Source: Takakia lepidozioides
Taxonomy: Eukaryota > Streptophyta > Takakiopsida > Takakiales > Takakiaceae
Reading direction: 5' to 3'
Length of the DNA stretch: 60,000 bases
NCBI GenBank assembly: GCA_030704615.1
Contig: CM060734.1
Location: 44,472,042-44,532,041 of the forward strand
Position numbers and translations under genes: made by a program. The notes beneath the pieces are model-generated. The model was not told the origin of the DNA and searched no databases. It saw only the letters and a program-made list of their open reading frames with translations. Positions 24,579-37,867 of the stretch are shown one piece after another; positions within the stretch are counted from its first letter, which is position 1, and each line of letters opens with the position of its first letter.

Positions 24579-25796
24579 GCCCTGCAAGACGAGTATTGAG
24601 GGAAAATAAGGTTGCAACCAACCAAGGGTCAGAAATGTTAGTGGACAACAACAAGATGAATCCTGAGAGCTTCCAAGGCTCTTTGGCCTGCAACATAAAT
24701 GAAGATGGTAATGGTAACGGTGATTTTTCAGTTGATCCTAGGAAGCGAAAAGCTGAGGGGGAGCCTTCCGGTGGGGATACCTCTCTGCTTTTAACAGGGG
24801 AACCTTCTCCTGGGAACTCCTCTCTACTTCGGACAGATGATGGTCTGGCAGGTCCAATTATAGCCCTTGCAGTAGGGGCCTGGACAACCAGTTAGACAAG
24901 CAAAAGAAACTCACGAACCTCCAAGGGCATGAGAGAGGGCAAGACAATGCTGGGAGAAAGATCGGGAGTAGGATTAGTCTAGAGGTATACACTAATGGGG
25001 GTCTGGTAACTCCAGAGCTTGTGGATGCGGCATTGTACTCTGAAGGGCAGAAGAAAGAGTCAAGTAGACATGATGGAGAACCATGTGTATCAAGGACATC
25101 AAGAGAATTTGTAGCACTCGCTAACTCTTCTCCTGCTTTGGCCAAGCTACAGACACACATGGAGGGCATGCGTCTACATTATGGTGCCTTAGTAAGAGTC
25201 CTCTCTATTTCTACTATGTTTGGTCCACCCTCTTTGTATCATAAGCTCTTTAAGCATCCAGTTGATGTCACAAAAGTATCATTGTTTCCTTCTCACCCAT
25301 GGGTCCTCATGGCCTTTTGTGGATGTTACGAACTTTGTCTCTTTCTTCTCTTCTCACGAGACTTCCTCTTGAATTCCAATATTCCATGGAAGAGTAATCG
25401 TACTGGAAGTTTGCGCGTGAATCTTGTTCTTAGGCTCTTTATGTTTGCTTGCACATCTGACTTAGTATTAGGTTGCAAGCTGATTGTTCTCCGTTTGTGC
25501 AGGAAACTGGGTCAGCTTCTGAGGCTCCCAAGCCCTTTATGGTCTCTTCAAGCACGGATGGCTTGAAAGCAAAAGATGAAGATAGCCTGCTTGCAAGGGG
25601 ATCAACCACTGTTGAGGAAGCCCCCAAAAATCCTAGTGTTGACAGCCCCTCTAACTCCCTTGGTTCCATATCCTTTTTAGAGAGGACTGCACAGGGGACA
25701 ACTGCTCCATCAAAACAATCCTCAAAAGGACTAACTTATACCCCCCCCCCCCCCCTCTTGTATCTTCCTCTGTTGGGCAACCTCTGCCAGCAATAA
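24579..25796 (+). other. Unrecognised coding-like stretch, possible exons
   Basis: After a TGGTGCAG acceptor, an open frame from 24579 runs to a stop at 24895 with hydrophilic content including DPRKRKAEGEPSGG, a basic patch resembling a nuclear localisation signal. A second open segment at about 24880-25200 contains GGLVTPELVDAALY and ALAKLQTHMEGMRLHYGALV. A third at 25473-25796 is serine/threonine-rich. Composition is that of a disordered plant nuclear protein, but I recognise no domain and the splice pattern is unclear. It ends in a C homopolymer at 25741-25755 shortly before the copia remnant. It could be a captured gene fragment. Confidence 0.35.
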
Positions 25797-26164
25797 TCTC
25801 GGAAACTGCTTCCTTGACTGGCTATTCGGTTGTGACTTCTCAGACTCTTGATATTCCACAAAAGGCCTCTTCATCACATGAAGAATGGTGTCATGCACGG
25901 GGAGTGCGGTGGCTGTTTGGCTGCTGTTCAGCCTACTGTAATCTTGGGGTCTCTTTCTGTGTCTTCCATTAGCTCTCTGGGCTTTTTGGAACATATAGCA
26001 TTATTTTTTCCTTGTGTATTTCTTTCCTTTCGTTCTTTCTTCCTTTGTGTCCCCACACAAGGTGACTGTAAGCAGTAAATGACTGCTGCCTATTATGCAG
26101 GTTATTTCACAATACCAAAAACTGTTTATGCTCCTCATCTGGGAGAGTACACACTAGTTTCTTT

Positions 26165-28345
26165 CCATCTTAGAACACTGAAATCCCATCAAGGGCCACT
26201 TCAAGCTGAACTCCCACTGGTTCATATACCACTTGCTCATTATTTTGTCCTTCTTGAGCTCCCATCAATTTTTCTGTTGCCTCAACTGCGTCCACTGTTC
26301 CTTGCATTGCTCCCACCGGTTCAGGTATTTCCACTGAGTCCTCAAGATCATCATACAGATCCATGATGGAGACTCCACTTTGAGTTTGTAATGACTGTGT
26401 TATAGATGTGTATGATCCCTCATCAAACACAACATCTCGGCTGATTATCACTTTCTTAGTGTTGTTGCGCCAGAGCCGATACGGCTTTGCTCTCGGTGCA
26501 ATATCCTATGAATGCACATTTCTTGCACTTAGGATCACGTTTGCATCTCATCTGCTTTAGAATGTGAGAATAGGCATCTGATCCAAAAATCTTGATATGA
26601 AGAACAAATGGTCTTGCTCCTGACCATGCTTCGATCAGTGTCTTCCCATCCAGTAACCATGTTCATGTTCTATTCAGGATGTAAGCACTCGTTAGTACTG
26701 CCTCTGCCAGGAATTCCAGGCCAATATTGCTTGTATGCAACATACTCCTTGTTGACTCAGTGATGGTTCTATTTTCTCTCTCAGCAACAGCGTTATGCTC
26801 CGGTGTATAAGGAGCTGTCAGCTCACGGCGATTCCCTCTTTCTTACAAAGCTCTTTAAAAGCTGAACTCATAAACTCTCCACCTCGGTCACTACGAACTA
26901 TCTTGACATTGTTCTTTGTTTCTTGTTGTGTCTGCTTAAGGACGTACGAAAGTGCTCTATGACTTCAGACTTCTTCTTCATGTAGAAAACCATTCTGTAC
27001 CCTGAGAAATCATCTTTGAAAACTACGTAATACCTTGACCCTCTGATGGAGTCTATTTTCATCGGTCCACACACGTCCGTGTGTAAGAGATCTCCAGCTT
27101 TCTTAGCTTTTACTCTCTCATCATTGATAGGAAAGCTCTGTCTATGGCTCTTGCCATAGGCACATCCTTCACAGAAGGTAGATGCCTCACTCAGACTACC
27201 TATCTTCAGACATTCTACACTCTGTGATGCCTCCATTTTCTTGATCATAGCATGATTTAGATGTCCCAAACGACAATGCTAGAGATGTAAATTGCTAGGG
27301 TTTGACTCACTCAAGAAAACGATGCTCTCATTTTTGCCATTTAACAGACCTTTGTCGATACTCTTAGGTATAATGACCTTCAACTGCAGCTTATACAGTT
27401 TCCCTTCATGCAAACCTACCATCACAACTCTTCATCATCCCTCATTGCAAATTAATTTGCAACCCTCTTTGTTATAGGTAGTGACAATTCCCTTGTCTGC
27501 TTGTCCGATTGAGAATAGATTCTTTTTCAACTTAGGGACATATAAAGCCTTGGTAATCACTCATGTTCTCCCACCTGTCTCCATCAAGACTCAGAATCTT
27601 GATATCCCCAACCCCCTCAACCCACACAGACTCATTGTTAGCGACCACGACAGGTCACTTCCCCTTAGCTATTGGTTCCAAATTCTTGAACCACTCTCTT
27701 TTATCGGTCATGTGCTCACTTGCACCGCCATCAGCATACCAACAGTTACTCTCAGCCATGGTAACTCTAGAAGATTGAGCCCTGTGAACAGTGTATGCAG
27801 TGCTAATATTGTCCTCTGGAGACATACTCTCCACTTGGTTTGCTTGACTTGTCTCTGCTGCCTTATTATCAGGACACTCACGTTCCTAGTGTCCTCTTCT
27901 TCCGCAACCATTGCAATGAGTTCGTTTCTTCAATTCCTTGATTCTCATTTCCTGACGTTCAGCATACGTCAATCTTGGCTTACCATCACCGCTTCCGCTG
28001 CTGTTCATATTACCTAGCCGACCAACAAAAAAGACCTTATCTCTGGCTTCATCAAATGCTCCTCGTTCTTTGTTCAGGGTTTCTTCTTTTAGCAGTCTTA
28101 CGATAAGTTTCTCGATCATCTACTCATCCTTCAGAACACTGTCCTACGCTGAGATCATGTGTCGGTATGAAGGAGGTAAACTGCAAATAATCTTGGTGAT
28201 TGCTCGATCTGTTGTGGCCTCCCAAAGATCGTTAAGCTGGCAGGCCATGGACTCTATGGTGCTAATGTGTTCAGCTACAGCATCACCATCACTCATAGTC
28301 AGCAAATAGGTGGCAGTCCACTGAGCAGTCACAATCACAGATGCC
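26165..28345 (-). mobile_element. Ty1/copia retrotransposon remnant (gag to integrase)
   Basis: Read on the minus strand from 28345 down: a Gag segment (AEHISTIESMACQLNDLWEA), a zinc-knuckle region at about 27886 (CNGCGRRGH), a protease/spacer region with NCWYADGGASEHMTDK, GAG-pre-integrase with MGHLNHAMIKKMEA, and an integrase start (TDVCGPMKIDSIRGSRYYV). The linker after integrase is SRDVVFDEGSY at about 26445-26410. The reverse transcriptase and RNase H are absent, the sequence stopping at about 26165. Several stops and frameshifts make it inactive. The protease active site reads DGGAS, matching the copia pattern D(S/G)GAS. Confidence 0.8.
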
Positions 28346-28985
28346 AGTCAGTCACATTTTGAATCTTTAGCTAGTTGGATCTCCCGCACTTAGTAGCACC
28401 TGTATTTTTGTGGCTGACGATACTCAGTTAGTTTTTTGTGTGTTCATAACGTGGTGTAGTTCTACTTACAGATGTCTGAGCATCATGGATTCCATGGTTT
28501 CCATTGTAGATTGATAAGCCGCATACTTCTCAGTGTTTTAGTAGTGTTAGATAGCTTCTTCATAACTTACTGGCTATTCTGTAAACAGCTATGAGCAAGC
28601 AGTGAAATCAGTATTTCCAATAGGTTATGGGCCCACAATCGCTTAATGTTGTGTGAGAGATTTTCTTACTGTAGAAGCAAGGGTGATAGAAGAAATGGCG
28701 TCAGTGAAGACAGATTCTAAGAACGTGATGAATATTGAGAAGTTCACGGAAGATAACTTCCAACTATGGAAGTGTCAGATGCAAGTGTTATTCCGAGCAA
28801 AGAAGCTTTTACTTGTTGTTGAGGGAATAGAATTGAGAGAAGAAGTTTTGGATCAGGATGAGTGGGATGACAAAGATAATTGTTGGAAGATTTGCGGGTC
28901 ATAGTTGGTGAACTCACAAATAGACTTTCCTTTATAGTCGTGGATACTGACATCTACAACATGCAGATTTCAGAATGGACTTTGG
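28346..28985 (+). mobile_element. Ty1/copia 5' end (LTR part, primer site, Gag N-terminus), opposite orientation
   Basis: The plus strand carries LTR-like sequence to about 28622, then a primer-binding site, then Gag from the ATG at 28695 with IEKFTEDNFQLWKCQMQVLF, the standard copia Gag N-terminal signature (F-x-G-x-N-F-x-x-W). The frame breaks near 28904, though another frame continues with ELTNRLSFIVVDTD. This is the part missing from the minus-strand copia remnant next door, which begins in mid-Gag. Confidence 0.65.
28623..28636 (+). promoter_or_regulatory. Half-tRNA-iMet primer-binding site
   Basis: GGTTATGGGCCCAC matches the primer site used by Drosophila copia, which pairs with the anticodon region of initiator tRNA-Met (a half tRNA) rather than with the tRNA 3' end. 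It lies about 60 bp before the Gag start codon, as expected. Confidence 0.6.
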
Positions 28986-29105
28986 GGTAATAGATCTGCT
29001 CACTGTCATAGTACTTGTTGGAAAGCCGAAAGTCTGTGCCGACTTCTCAAAATATAACATAATATAATATTAAAAAAAACTGAAAATTGGGAGGCTGGAA
29101 GTCTG

Positions 29106-29717
29106 TGTCACGGACATAGCCGAGAGGAACTTACCAGGAGTAAATACCAGAAGTTACCAAGTTACCAAGACTTACCGTGATTTACCATGATCTACCATGA
29201 TCTACCATGATTTACCATTACTTACCAAGTTACCGGGAGTTTACCAAATTACCAAGAGTAACTTGGGAAACTGCTCAAGAAGCTTCATTTGGAGGAATCT
29301 TCTCCATCAAGATACCTCCTTTGTTTAAGGAAGCTTCTCCATCAAGAAACCTTTGTTTAATCTTGGAAACTTCTCCATCAAGAAACCCATAGGGGAAGCT
29401 TCTTAGGGAACTTATTAGTAGTCAGTATATATAGGAGGCGAGACTGGACACTCTTCAATCTCGCCAACACAAGTTCAAGCTACTCTTGTTCCCAGTCCCA
29501 GTACTCCAGTACAGCTTCCGGTATCTAGTCCAGTTTCCAGTATTTCAGTATTCGAGTCGAGTTCCAGTATCTTGTACTCTTGTCCATTGTTATAAAGATC
29601 ATCTTGATTCATGTTTACCCACCATGCATTCGGCCAAGCCGACCTTGACTTCTTGTCTAGTTTTGTACCTCTAGTCTGATCTCTTGTTTGTGTTCAGTCA
29701 TGTTCTCGTCCTTGACA
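29106..29717 (+). repeat. Gypsy LTR 1 (612 bp)
   Basis: It runs from TGTCACGGA to CTTGACA. It contains short direct repeats of the type TTACCATGAT near 29170-29220, a TATATATAGG promoter motif near 29424, and CCAGTATTCC-like minisatellite units near 29500-29570. Confidence 0.85.
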
Positions 29718-29755
29718 GTTTGACGAGACTAAAGTTTGTTCCTTAGTTTGTTAAG

Positions 29756-32505
29756 ATGGAAGGCACATTTGCGGAAATGGTTGCCACATTGCAGAGTCTT
29801 CAGCTCCAGATGCAAGATCTTCGTACCTGTACCGCCCAATTGCAAGCTGATCAGTTTCAAGATCTTGGCAACGCTTTCTACAATTTGCAACAATAAATTT
29901 CAGAATTAAAGGAGTCGAACAATGGTTCTTCAACCATACGAGTCCCTACTGCAACAGCTCCTACTGCAACGGTTCATCTTCAACAGATTACGAGAGAACC
30001 AAAGATCAGCATGCTCGAGAAATTTGATGGGACGAGATTAAGATTTCGCGGTTTTGTTCAACAAGTACGACTGTTCCTACGACTACATCCACAACGTTAC
30101 CCCGATGAAGGTATTTAAGTGGGATTCGTGAGTACCCTTCTATGAGGCACTGCCCTATCTTGGTTTGCACCGCTATTAGAAAAAAATTCGCATTTACTAT
30201 ATAATTTTGAAGCATTCATGTCCGAATTCACTGCAACGTTTGGAGAGAATGATAGAGAGAGAGTTGCAGAGACAAAGATGCGAAATCTTCGACAATGAGC
30301 ACATCCAGCTTCCGTTTTTGCTGCCGAATTTTGAAGACTTGCGTGCGACCTCGACTGGAATAAAAAGAGCCTCATTAGTCAGTTTCGATGTGGACTAAAA
30401 GATGATGTAAAAGATTTGTTGCTGACAATGCCAAACGTGAGCACACTGAGTGAATTCATCACCCAAGTCATTGCATGCGATAATCGTTTGTTCGAAAGAC
30501 ATCAAGAGAAGCGATCTGGATGGTCGACGACGCATCATGCCATTGCTACCACGGCACCAAACACAATGATCCATCAGACATCCGATAGCGATCCTATGCA
30601 GATTGATACTGTCCGATTCAAGCCATTGACGCCACAAGGAAAACAAAGACGGTGCTCGAATGGATTATGCCTCTATTGCGGAGAAGAAGATCACATAGCA
30701 TTAAACTGCCCCAACAATAGAAGATTCAAAGCTCGGGGCACAACTCAAGTATTCGATACGAGGAGGTCGGAAAACGAAGATGTCTAGTCACATTAGGGAC
30801 CATGCGGCTGGACACCACAAATTTCTTATCGAAAAAAGGTCTTTTTCTATCCCCAGACCCTGCACTTGCTTCACAGTTCACGTAAAATCAGAGTGTAAAA
30901 TCGAGATATCTCTGTATAAGCACTTTTGGACTCAGGGGCTTCAGCTTGTTTTATGGACAAATTTTTTACGAAGCAACACAATTTAACGCTCGTAAAGAAG
31001 AAACTTTCGGCCTCCGTTGAAGTCATCGATGGACGACCGTTAGCATCAGGAAATGTGGATCATGAAACTCGACCACTTGAAGTGAAGCTTAAAGATCAAG
31101 CATCACATATTGTTTTCAACGTCATCAAGTCTGCAACGAATCCTATGATCCTTAGACTTCCCTGGTTCGTACTTCACAATCCCGACATCGATTGACAATC
31201 GTGAAAAAATTCTGCAAGACAAAAATGTAGAAATATCAAAAGAATTCAACCCCTGTTCCTTGGAGCTAGAGCTTTCATGAGAGCTACAAAAAAAGAGGCG
31301 GCATTTGCACTTTATGCGACTCCGATCAAGGCCACAAGAGACAAATGTACTTCAACATTATCCGCTCAATATCAAGATTTCAAAGATGTCTTCGAGAAAA
31401 AAAATGCAAACATATTGCCAGAACATCGACCTTATGACTGTGCAATTGAGTTACAAGAAAGAGCCCAACCACCATTCGGCCCAATTTATAACTTATCCCA
31501 GACGGAGTTGGCTGCATTACGTGAATACATTGATGAAAATTTGTCGAAGCACTTTATCCGACATTCAAAATCACTTGCGGGGGCGCCTATCTTGTTTGTG
31601 AAAAAGAATGACGGATTATTACGCATGTGTGTCCACTATCGCGGTCTCAACAAAGTCACAATCAAGAATCGTTATCCATTGCCGCTGATTTATGGGTTTC
31701 TCGACCAGCTAGGACGAGCGAAGATTTTCACCAAAATTGACTTGAGATGAGCTTATAACCTTGTATGGATAAAGAATGAGACGAATGGAAAACAACTTTT
31801 CGAACAAGGTATGGACATTTTGAATACAGTGTTATACCTTTCGGTCTTACAAATGCTCCAGCAATTTTCCAACATATGATGAATGACATTTTTCGAGAAT
31901 TTTTAGATGACTTTGTAGTCATCTATTTGGACGACATTTTGATATTTTCACATAATGAAGAAGAACATGGCCGCCATGTACGCCTCGTCCTTGATAAATT
32001 AAGAAAAATAAGACTATATGCCAAGTTGGAGAAATGATTTTTTCATCAATCTGAGGTCGAATTTCTGGGCTATATTATTTCCGACAAAGGCATCTTTATG
32101 GATCAGAAGAAAATACAAACCATCATCGAGTGGATTAAACCAACTTCGGTCCGAGATATACAATGTTTTTTGGGTTTTGCAAATTTCTATAAAATCTTCA
32201 TCAATGACTACTCCAAAATTGCTGCACCATTGACACGACTCACAGGGAAGAACAAATTTGTATAGGACGAGAAGACTAACCAGGCAATTGAAAGGCTGAA
32301 GCAGACATTTACAACGGCTCCAATACTGGTACATGCAGACCTATCTAAACCATTCTTCTTAGAAGCAGATGCATCGGACTTTGCACTTGACGCTATACTC
32401 TCTCAATACGGTACGGATGGCCGACTTCACCCTGTTGGTTTTCGTTCTCGCAAAATTTTCTGCTGCAGATTTTAATTATGAAATCCATGACAAACAACTT
32501 CTAGC
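29756..32505 (+). pseudogene. Gypsy copy 1 gag-pol, truncated in RNase H
   Basis: Gag starts at ATG 29756 (MEGTFAEMVATLQSLQ) and is broken by stops. A zinc knuckle (CLYCGEEDHIALNC) lies at about 30668-30710. The protease active site DSGASA at about 30929 is intact. RT spans about 31440-32000 with the catalytic YLDD intact at about 31924-31935, but with a stop after KIDLR near 31748 and others. RNase H begins (LEADASDFALDA) and stops abruptly at EIHDKQLLA, where LTR 2 begins. Integrase and chromodomain are missing. Confidence 0.85.
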
Positions 32506-33156
32506 TGTCACGGATATAGCCCAGAGGAACTTACCATGAGTAAATACCAGAAGTCACCAAGTTATCATGCTATCGAAAGTTACCATGACTTACCGTGATT
32601 TACCATGATCTACCATGATTTATCATTACTTACCAAGTTACTGGGAGTTTACCAAATTACCAAGAGTAACTTGGGAAACTGCTCAAGAAGCTTCATTTGG
32701 AATAAACTTCTCCATCAAGATACCTCCTTTGTTTAAGGAGACTTTTCTATCAAGAAACCTTTGTTTACTCTTGGAAACTTCTCTATCAAGAAACCTCTAT
32801 AGGGGAAGCTTCTTATGAGACTTCTTAGTAGCCAGTGTATATAGGAGGCGAGACTGGACACTCTTCAGTCTCGCCAACACCAGTTCAAGCTACTCTTGTT
32901 TCAAGTTCCCAGTACTCCAGTCCAGTTCCCAGTATTCTAGCCCAGTTTCCAGTATCTGGTACTCCAGTCCAGTTTCCAGTATTCCAGTATTCAAGTCGTG
33001 TTCCAATATCTTGTACTCTTGTTTATTGTTATAAAGATCGTCTTGATTCTTATTTACTCATCGTGCATACGGCCACGCCGACCTTGACTTCTTGTCTAGT
33101 CTTGTACCTCTAGTCTGATCTCTTGTTTGTGTTCAGTCATGTTCTTGTCCTTAACA
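32506..33156 (+). repeat. Gypsy LTR 2 (651 bp), central, shared by both copies
   Basis: It starts TGTCACGGATATAGCCC directly after broken RNase H sequence, without a polypurine tract, and ends CCTTAACA. It is longer than the other two LTRs, partly because of extra CCAGT-type minisatellite units near 32910-33000. Confidence 0.85.
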
Positions 33157-33194
33157 GTTTGGCGAGACTAAAGTTTTTTCCCTAGTTAGTTAAA

Positions 33195-36100
33195 ATGGAA
33201 GGCACATTTGCGGAAATGGTCGCCACATTGCAAAGTCTTCAGCTCCAGATGCGAGAACTTCGTGCCTCTACTGCCCAACTACAAGCTGATCAGTCTCAAG
33301 ATCTTGGCAACGTTCTCAACAATTTGCAACAATAAATTTTAAAGTTGAAGGAGTCGAACAATGGATCTTCAATCTTACGAGTCTCTACTACTACAAATCC
33401 TACTGCAACGGTTCCTCCAAATCTTCAACAGATTACAAGGGAACCAAAGGTCAGCATGCCCGAAAATTTTGATGGGACGATATCAAGATTTCGCGGTTCT
33501 GTTCAACAAGTACGATTGTTCCTACAACTACATCCACAATACTACTCTAATGAAGGTATTCAAGTGGGATTCGTGTGCACCTTTCTATTACGCACTGCCC
33601 TATCTTGGTTTGCACCACTATTAGAAATAAATTCTCATTTACTATATAATTTTGAAGCATTCATGTCCGAGTTCACTGCAATGTTTGGCGAGAATGATAA
33701 AGAAAGAGTTGCAGAGATAAAGATGCGAAATCTTCGACAAGGAGTACGTCCAGCTTCCGTTTTTGCTGTCGAATTTCGACAACTTGCGTGCGACCTCGAC
33801 TGGAATGAGAATAGTCTCATTAGTCAGTTTCGATGTGGTGTAAAAGAGGATGTAAAAGATTGTTGCTAACAATGCCAAACATGAGTACACTAAGCGAATT
33901 CATCACCCAAGTCATTACATGCGATAATCGTTTGTTCGAAAGACATTAAGAGAAGCGATCTAGATGGTCAATGACGCACCATGCCGCTGTTACTACGGCA
34001 CCAAACACAACGATCCATCAAACATCCGGTAATGATCCTATGCAAATTGCTACTATCTGAGTCAAGCCATTGACGCCACAAGAAAAACAAAGATGACCCT
34101 CAAAAAGATTATGCCTTTATTGCGGAGAAGATGATCACATAGAATTAAATTGCCCCAACAAGAGAAGATTCAAAGCTCGGGGCACAACTCAAGTGTTCGA
34201 TACGAGGAGGTAAAAAAACGAAGATGTCTAGTCACAGTAGGGACCATGCGGCTGGACACTCCAAATTCCTCACCAAAAAAATACCTCCAGACCCTGTACC
34301 TTGTTTCAAAGTTCCAGTAAAGATCAGGATGCAAAATCGAGATATCTCCGTAGAAGCACTTTACGACTCGAGCACTTCAGCGTGTTTTATTGACAAAGAT
34401 TTTGCGAAGCAACACAATTTAACGCTTGTAAAAAAGAAATTTTCGGCCCTTGTTGAAATCATCGATGGACGACCGTTAGCATCAGGAAATATTGACCATG
34501 AAACTCGACCCCTTGAACTGAAGCTTAAAAATCAAGCATCACAGATTGTTTTTAATGTCATCCAGTTTCCAACGAATCATGTGATCATTGGACTTCCCTG
34601 GTTTATACTCCATAATCCTGACATCGACTGGCGATCACGAAAAATTTCGGCAAGACAAAAATGCAAAAGTACCAAAGGTATTCAACCCCTGTTTCTTGGA
34701 GCTAGATCCTTCATGAGAGCTACGAAGAAAGACGCGACATTTGTACTTTATGCGATTCCGATCAAAACCACAACAGACCAAAGTACTTCGACATTACCCA
34801 CTCAATATCAAAATTTCAATGATGTTTTCGAGAAGAAAAATGCAGACATGTTGTCAAAACATCGACCTTATGATTGTGCAATTGAGTTGCAAGAAGGAGC
34901 TCAACCACCATTCGGCCCGATCTACAATTTATCTTAGACGGAGCTGGCTGCTTTACGCGAATACATTGATGAAAATTTGTCAAAGAATTTCATTCGACAT
35001 TTGAAATCACCCACTAGAGCACTTATCTTATTTGTGAAGAAGAAGGACGGATCGTTACCTATGTGTGTGGACTATCGTGGGCTCAACAAAGTCACTATAA
35101 AATATCGTTACCCACTACCGCTGATTTCCGGACTCCTCGAACAACTTGGACGAGCAAATTTTTTCACAAAGATCGACTTGAGATGAGCTTACAACCTTGT
35201 ACGAATAAAAGAAGGAGACGAATGGAAGACTGCTTTTCGCACAAGGTACGGACATTTCGAATACAATGTTATGCATTTCGGTCTTACAAATGTTCCAGCA
35301 ATTTTTCAACACATGATGAATGACATCTTTCGAGAATTTTTAGATGACTTTGTAGTCATCTATGTGGACGTCATTTTGATATTTTCACAGAATGAAGAAG
35401 AACATGGTCGCCATGTACGCCTTGTCTTTGATAAATTAAGGGAAAAATGACTATATGCCAAGTTAGAAAAAATGTCTTTTCCACCAATCTGAAGTCAAAT
35501 TTTTGGGCTACATTATTTCCGACAAATGAGTCTTTATGGACCAGAAGAAAATACAAACCATCATCGAGTGGATTAAACCAACTTCGGTTCGAGATATACA
35601 ATGTTTTCTAAGATTTGCAAATTTCTATAGATACTTCTACTCCAAAATTGCTGCACCATTGACACGACTCACAGGAAAAGACAAATTTGTATGGGACAAG
35701 AAGGCTGACCAAACATTTGAAAGGCTGAAGCAGACATTTACAACGGCTCCAATACTGATACATGCAGACCCATCTAAACCATTATTTTTGGAAGCAGATG
35801 CATCGGACTTTGCACTTGGCGCGGTACTCTCTCGATACGGTACAGATGGCCGATTTCACCCTGTTGGTTTTCGTTCTTACAAATTTTCCGCTGCGGAGAT
35901 CAATTATGAAATCCATGACAAAGAACTTCTAGCGATTATCGATGCTTTTGAGGAGTGACGTCATCTATAGGAAGGAGCTAAACATCAGGTCACAGTCTAT
36001 ACCGATCACAAAAAGCTCGAGTATTTTATGAGTGCTCGTGTTTTGAATCGACGTCAAACGAGATGGAGTATGTCACTAGCAAGGTTTGATTTTGTCATTA

Positions 36101-37720
36101 CCTACCGTCCCGGACATCTTCAAGGAAAACCAGATGTTATTTCTCGACAATCGTATCTTGTGCCAAAAGAAGGGGATGCAGCTTTTGACCAACAAAAATC
36201 TATCATCTTGAAACCAGCAAATCTCCAATTGAATATGCTATCCATGTCCATCTATGACGATGTAGAGATCATAAAGGAGATTCGGGAAGCACTGAAGAGC
36301 GACTAATTTGCTACGACACTACAAAGTCAATTAAATCGACCTCGAGACAACCCACATGTTACAAACGACTTCGAATTCAAACATGACATACTTTATTTCA
36401 AGGGACTTCTCTATGTACCTCCAGGACCTACACGACTTCGAATTCTTCGAACATGTCATGATCTTCCGGTTGCAGGACATTTCGGCTTCAACAAAACAAT
36501 GGAATTGATATCCAGGGACTATTGGTGGCCGCAGATGTGGAAACTTGTGAAAGAATTTATAAAATCTAGCGACACGTGTGCTAGAGCGAATGGACCACGA
36601 CATCGACCTTACGGCCTTCTTCAACCATTACCCATTCCCAAGGGTCCATGATCGTCCGTGTCTATGGACTTTATTACGGACCTTCCAATTTCCAAGACCA
36701 CCGATTCAATCTTTATTATTGTAGATCGTTTTATGAAGATGACACATTTCATTCCATGTAATAAGACAGTTACCGGCGAGGAAACTGCAAGACTCTTCCT
36801 CAATAATATCTACCGCATTCATGGACTCCCGAAGGACATCGTATCTGATCGAGGACCACAGTTCATATCAAATTTCTGGAGGGGATTATTTCACATATTG
36901 GATACTAAGATTAACCTCTCTACAGCTAATCATCCACAGACTGCTGGTCAAACCAAACGTGTAAACCAGATTTTGGAACAGTATCTTCGTTGTGCGATAA
37001 ATTATCACCAAGATAATTGGACGGACTGTCTGTCATTGACTGAGTTTGCCTACAACAACACTATACATTCTTCGACCAAACAAACTCCATTTTTCTCCAA
37101 TTATGGTCATCATCCTCGAGCAAACCTTTTCCACGTGAAGACTGTTGGAAGTCGTGCTGCAGAAAACCTTGCTACTTATCTTGCTACGATTCACAAAGAA
37201 CTTACATCCCACCTCGCAGAAGCTAAAAAACAGTACAAGGAGTATGCAGATCAACGTCGCCAACTCCAACCCCAGTTCAAGGTCAGAGATCGTGTGTGGC
37301 TTCTTCGATGGGACATACAAACCTCGCGATCATCAAGGAAGTTGGATTATCAACGTCTGGGACCATTCAAAATTATTCGACAAATAAATCCGGTCAGTTT
37401 TCGGCTTGAATTCCCACGAAGTATGCGCATCCACCCCGTCTTTCATGTTTCATTATTGGAGTTGTATCATTCATCGAATATTCCAGGGAAAGTCTCCTAC
37501 CACCTCCACCAATCGAAGTGAATCAGGAAATTGAGTATGAAGTCGACGAAGTCCTAGACTCTCGCATCAAGTATAAACGTCTTGAGTATTTTGTACATTG
37601 GAAAGGCTACGACATCAGCGAACGAACGTGAGAACCTTCATCCAACCTCGTCAATGCATCTGACAAAGTCCAAGAGTTTCATCAACGATATCCAGCTAAG
37701 CCCCGAGCTACACATCAATA
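33195..37720 (+). pseudogene. Gypsy copy 2 gag-pol with chromodomain
   Basis: Gag (33195-33870) has the retrotransposon Gag core FAVEFRQLACDLDW. A zinc knuckle (CLYCGEDDHIELNC) follows at about 34110-34155. In the protease (34224-34660) the active site reads DSSTSA rather than DSGAS. RT lies at about 34860-35430; its catalytic box reads YVDV instead of YxDD. RNase H (35740-36170) has LEADASDFALGA. Integrase (36350-37180) has MDFITDLP, SDRGPQF and NHPQTAGQTKR. The chromodomain (about 37535-37690) has YEVDEVLDSRI and YFVHWKGYD, which places it among chromoviruses. Several stops (for example 34936, 35186, 35956) and the two active-site changes make it inactive. Confidence 0.88.
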
Positions 37721-37867
37721 AGACGTCACAACGATGATGTCAGTCAAATTAGCTTCAAGGTGAAGACTCCACATTCAATGTATTTGATACATGCTAAGGA
37801 GGGATGAACACCACACATCAGTATATATAGCTACACTTCTAGCACTCTTACATTTTGTATTGGCATC

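Noticed and set aside
37033-37320. Minus-strand frame antisense to the gypsy integrase
   Set aside because: Shadow of the integrase reading frame; no independent support.
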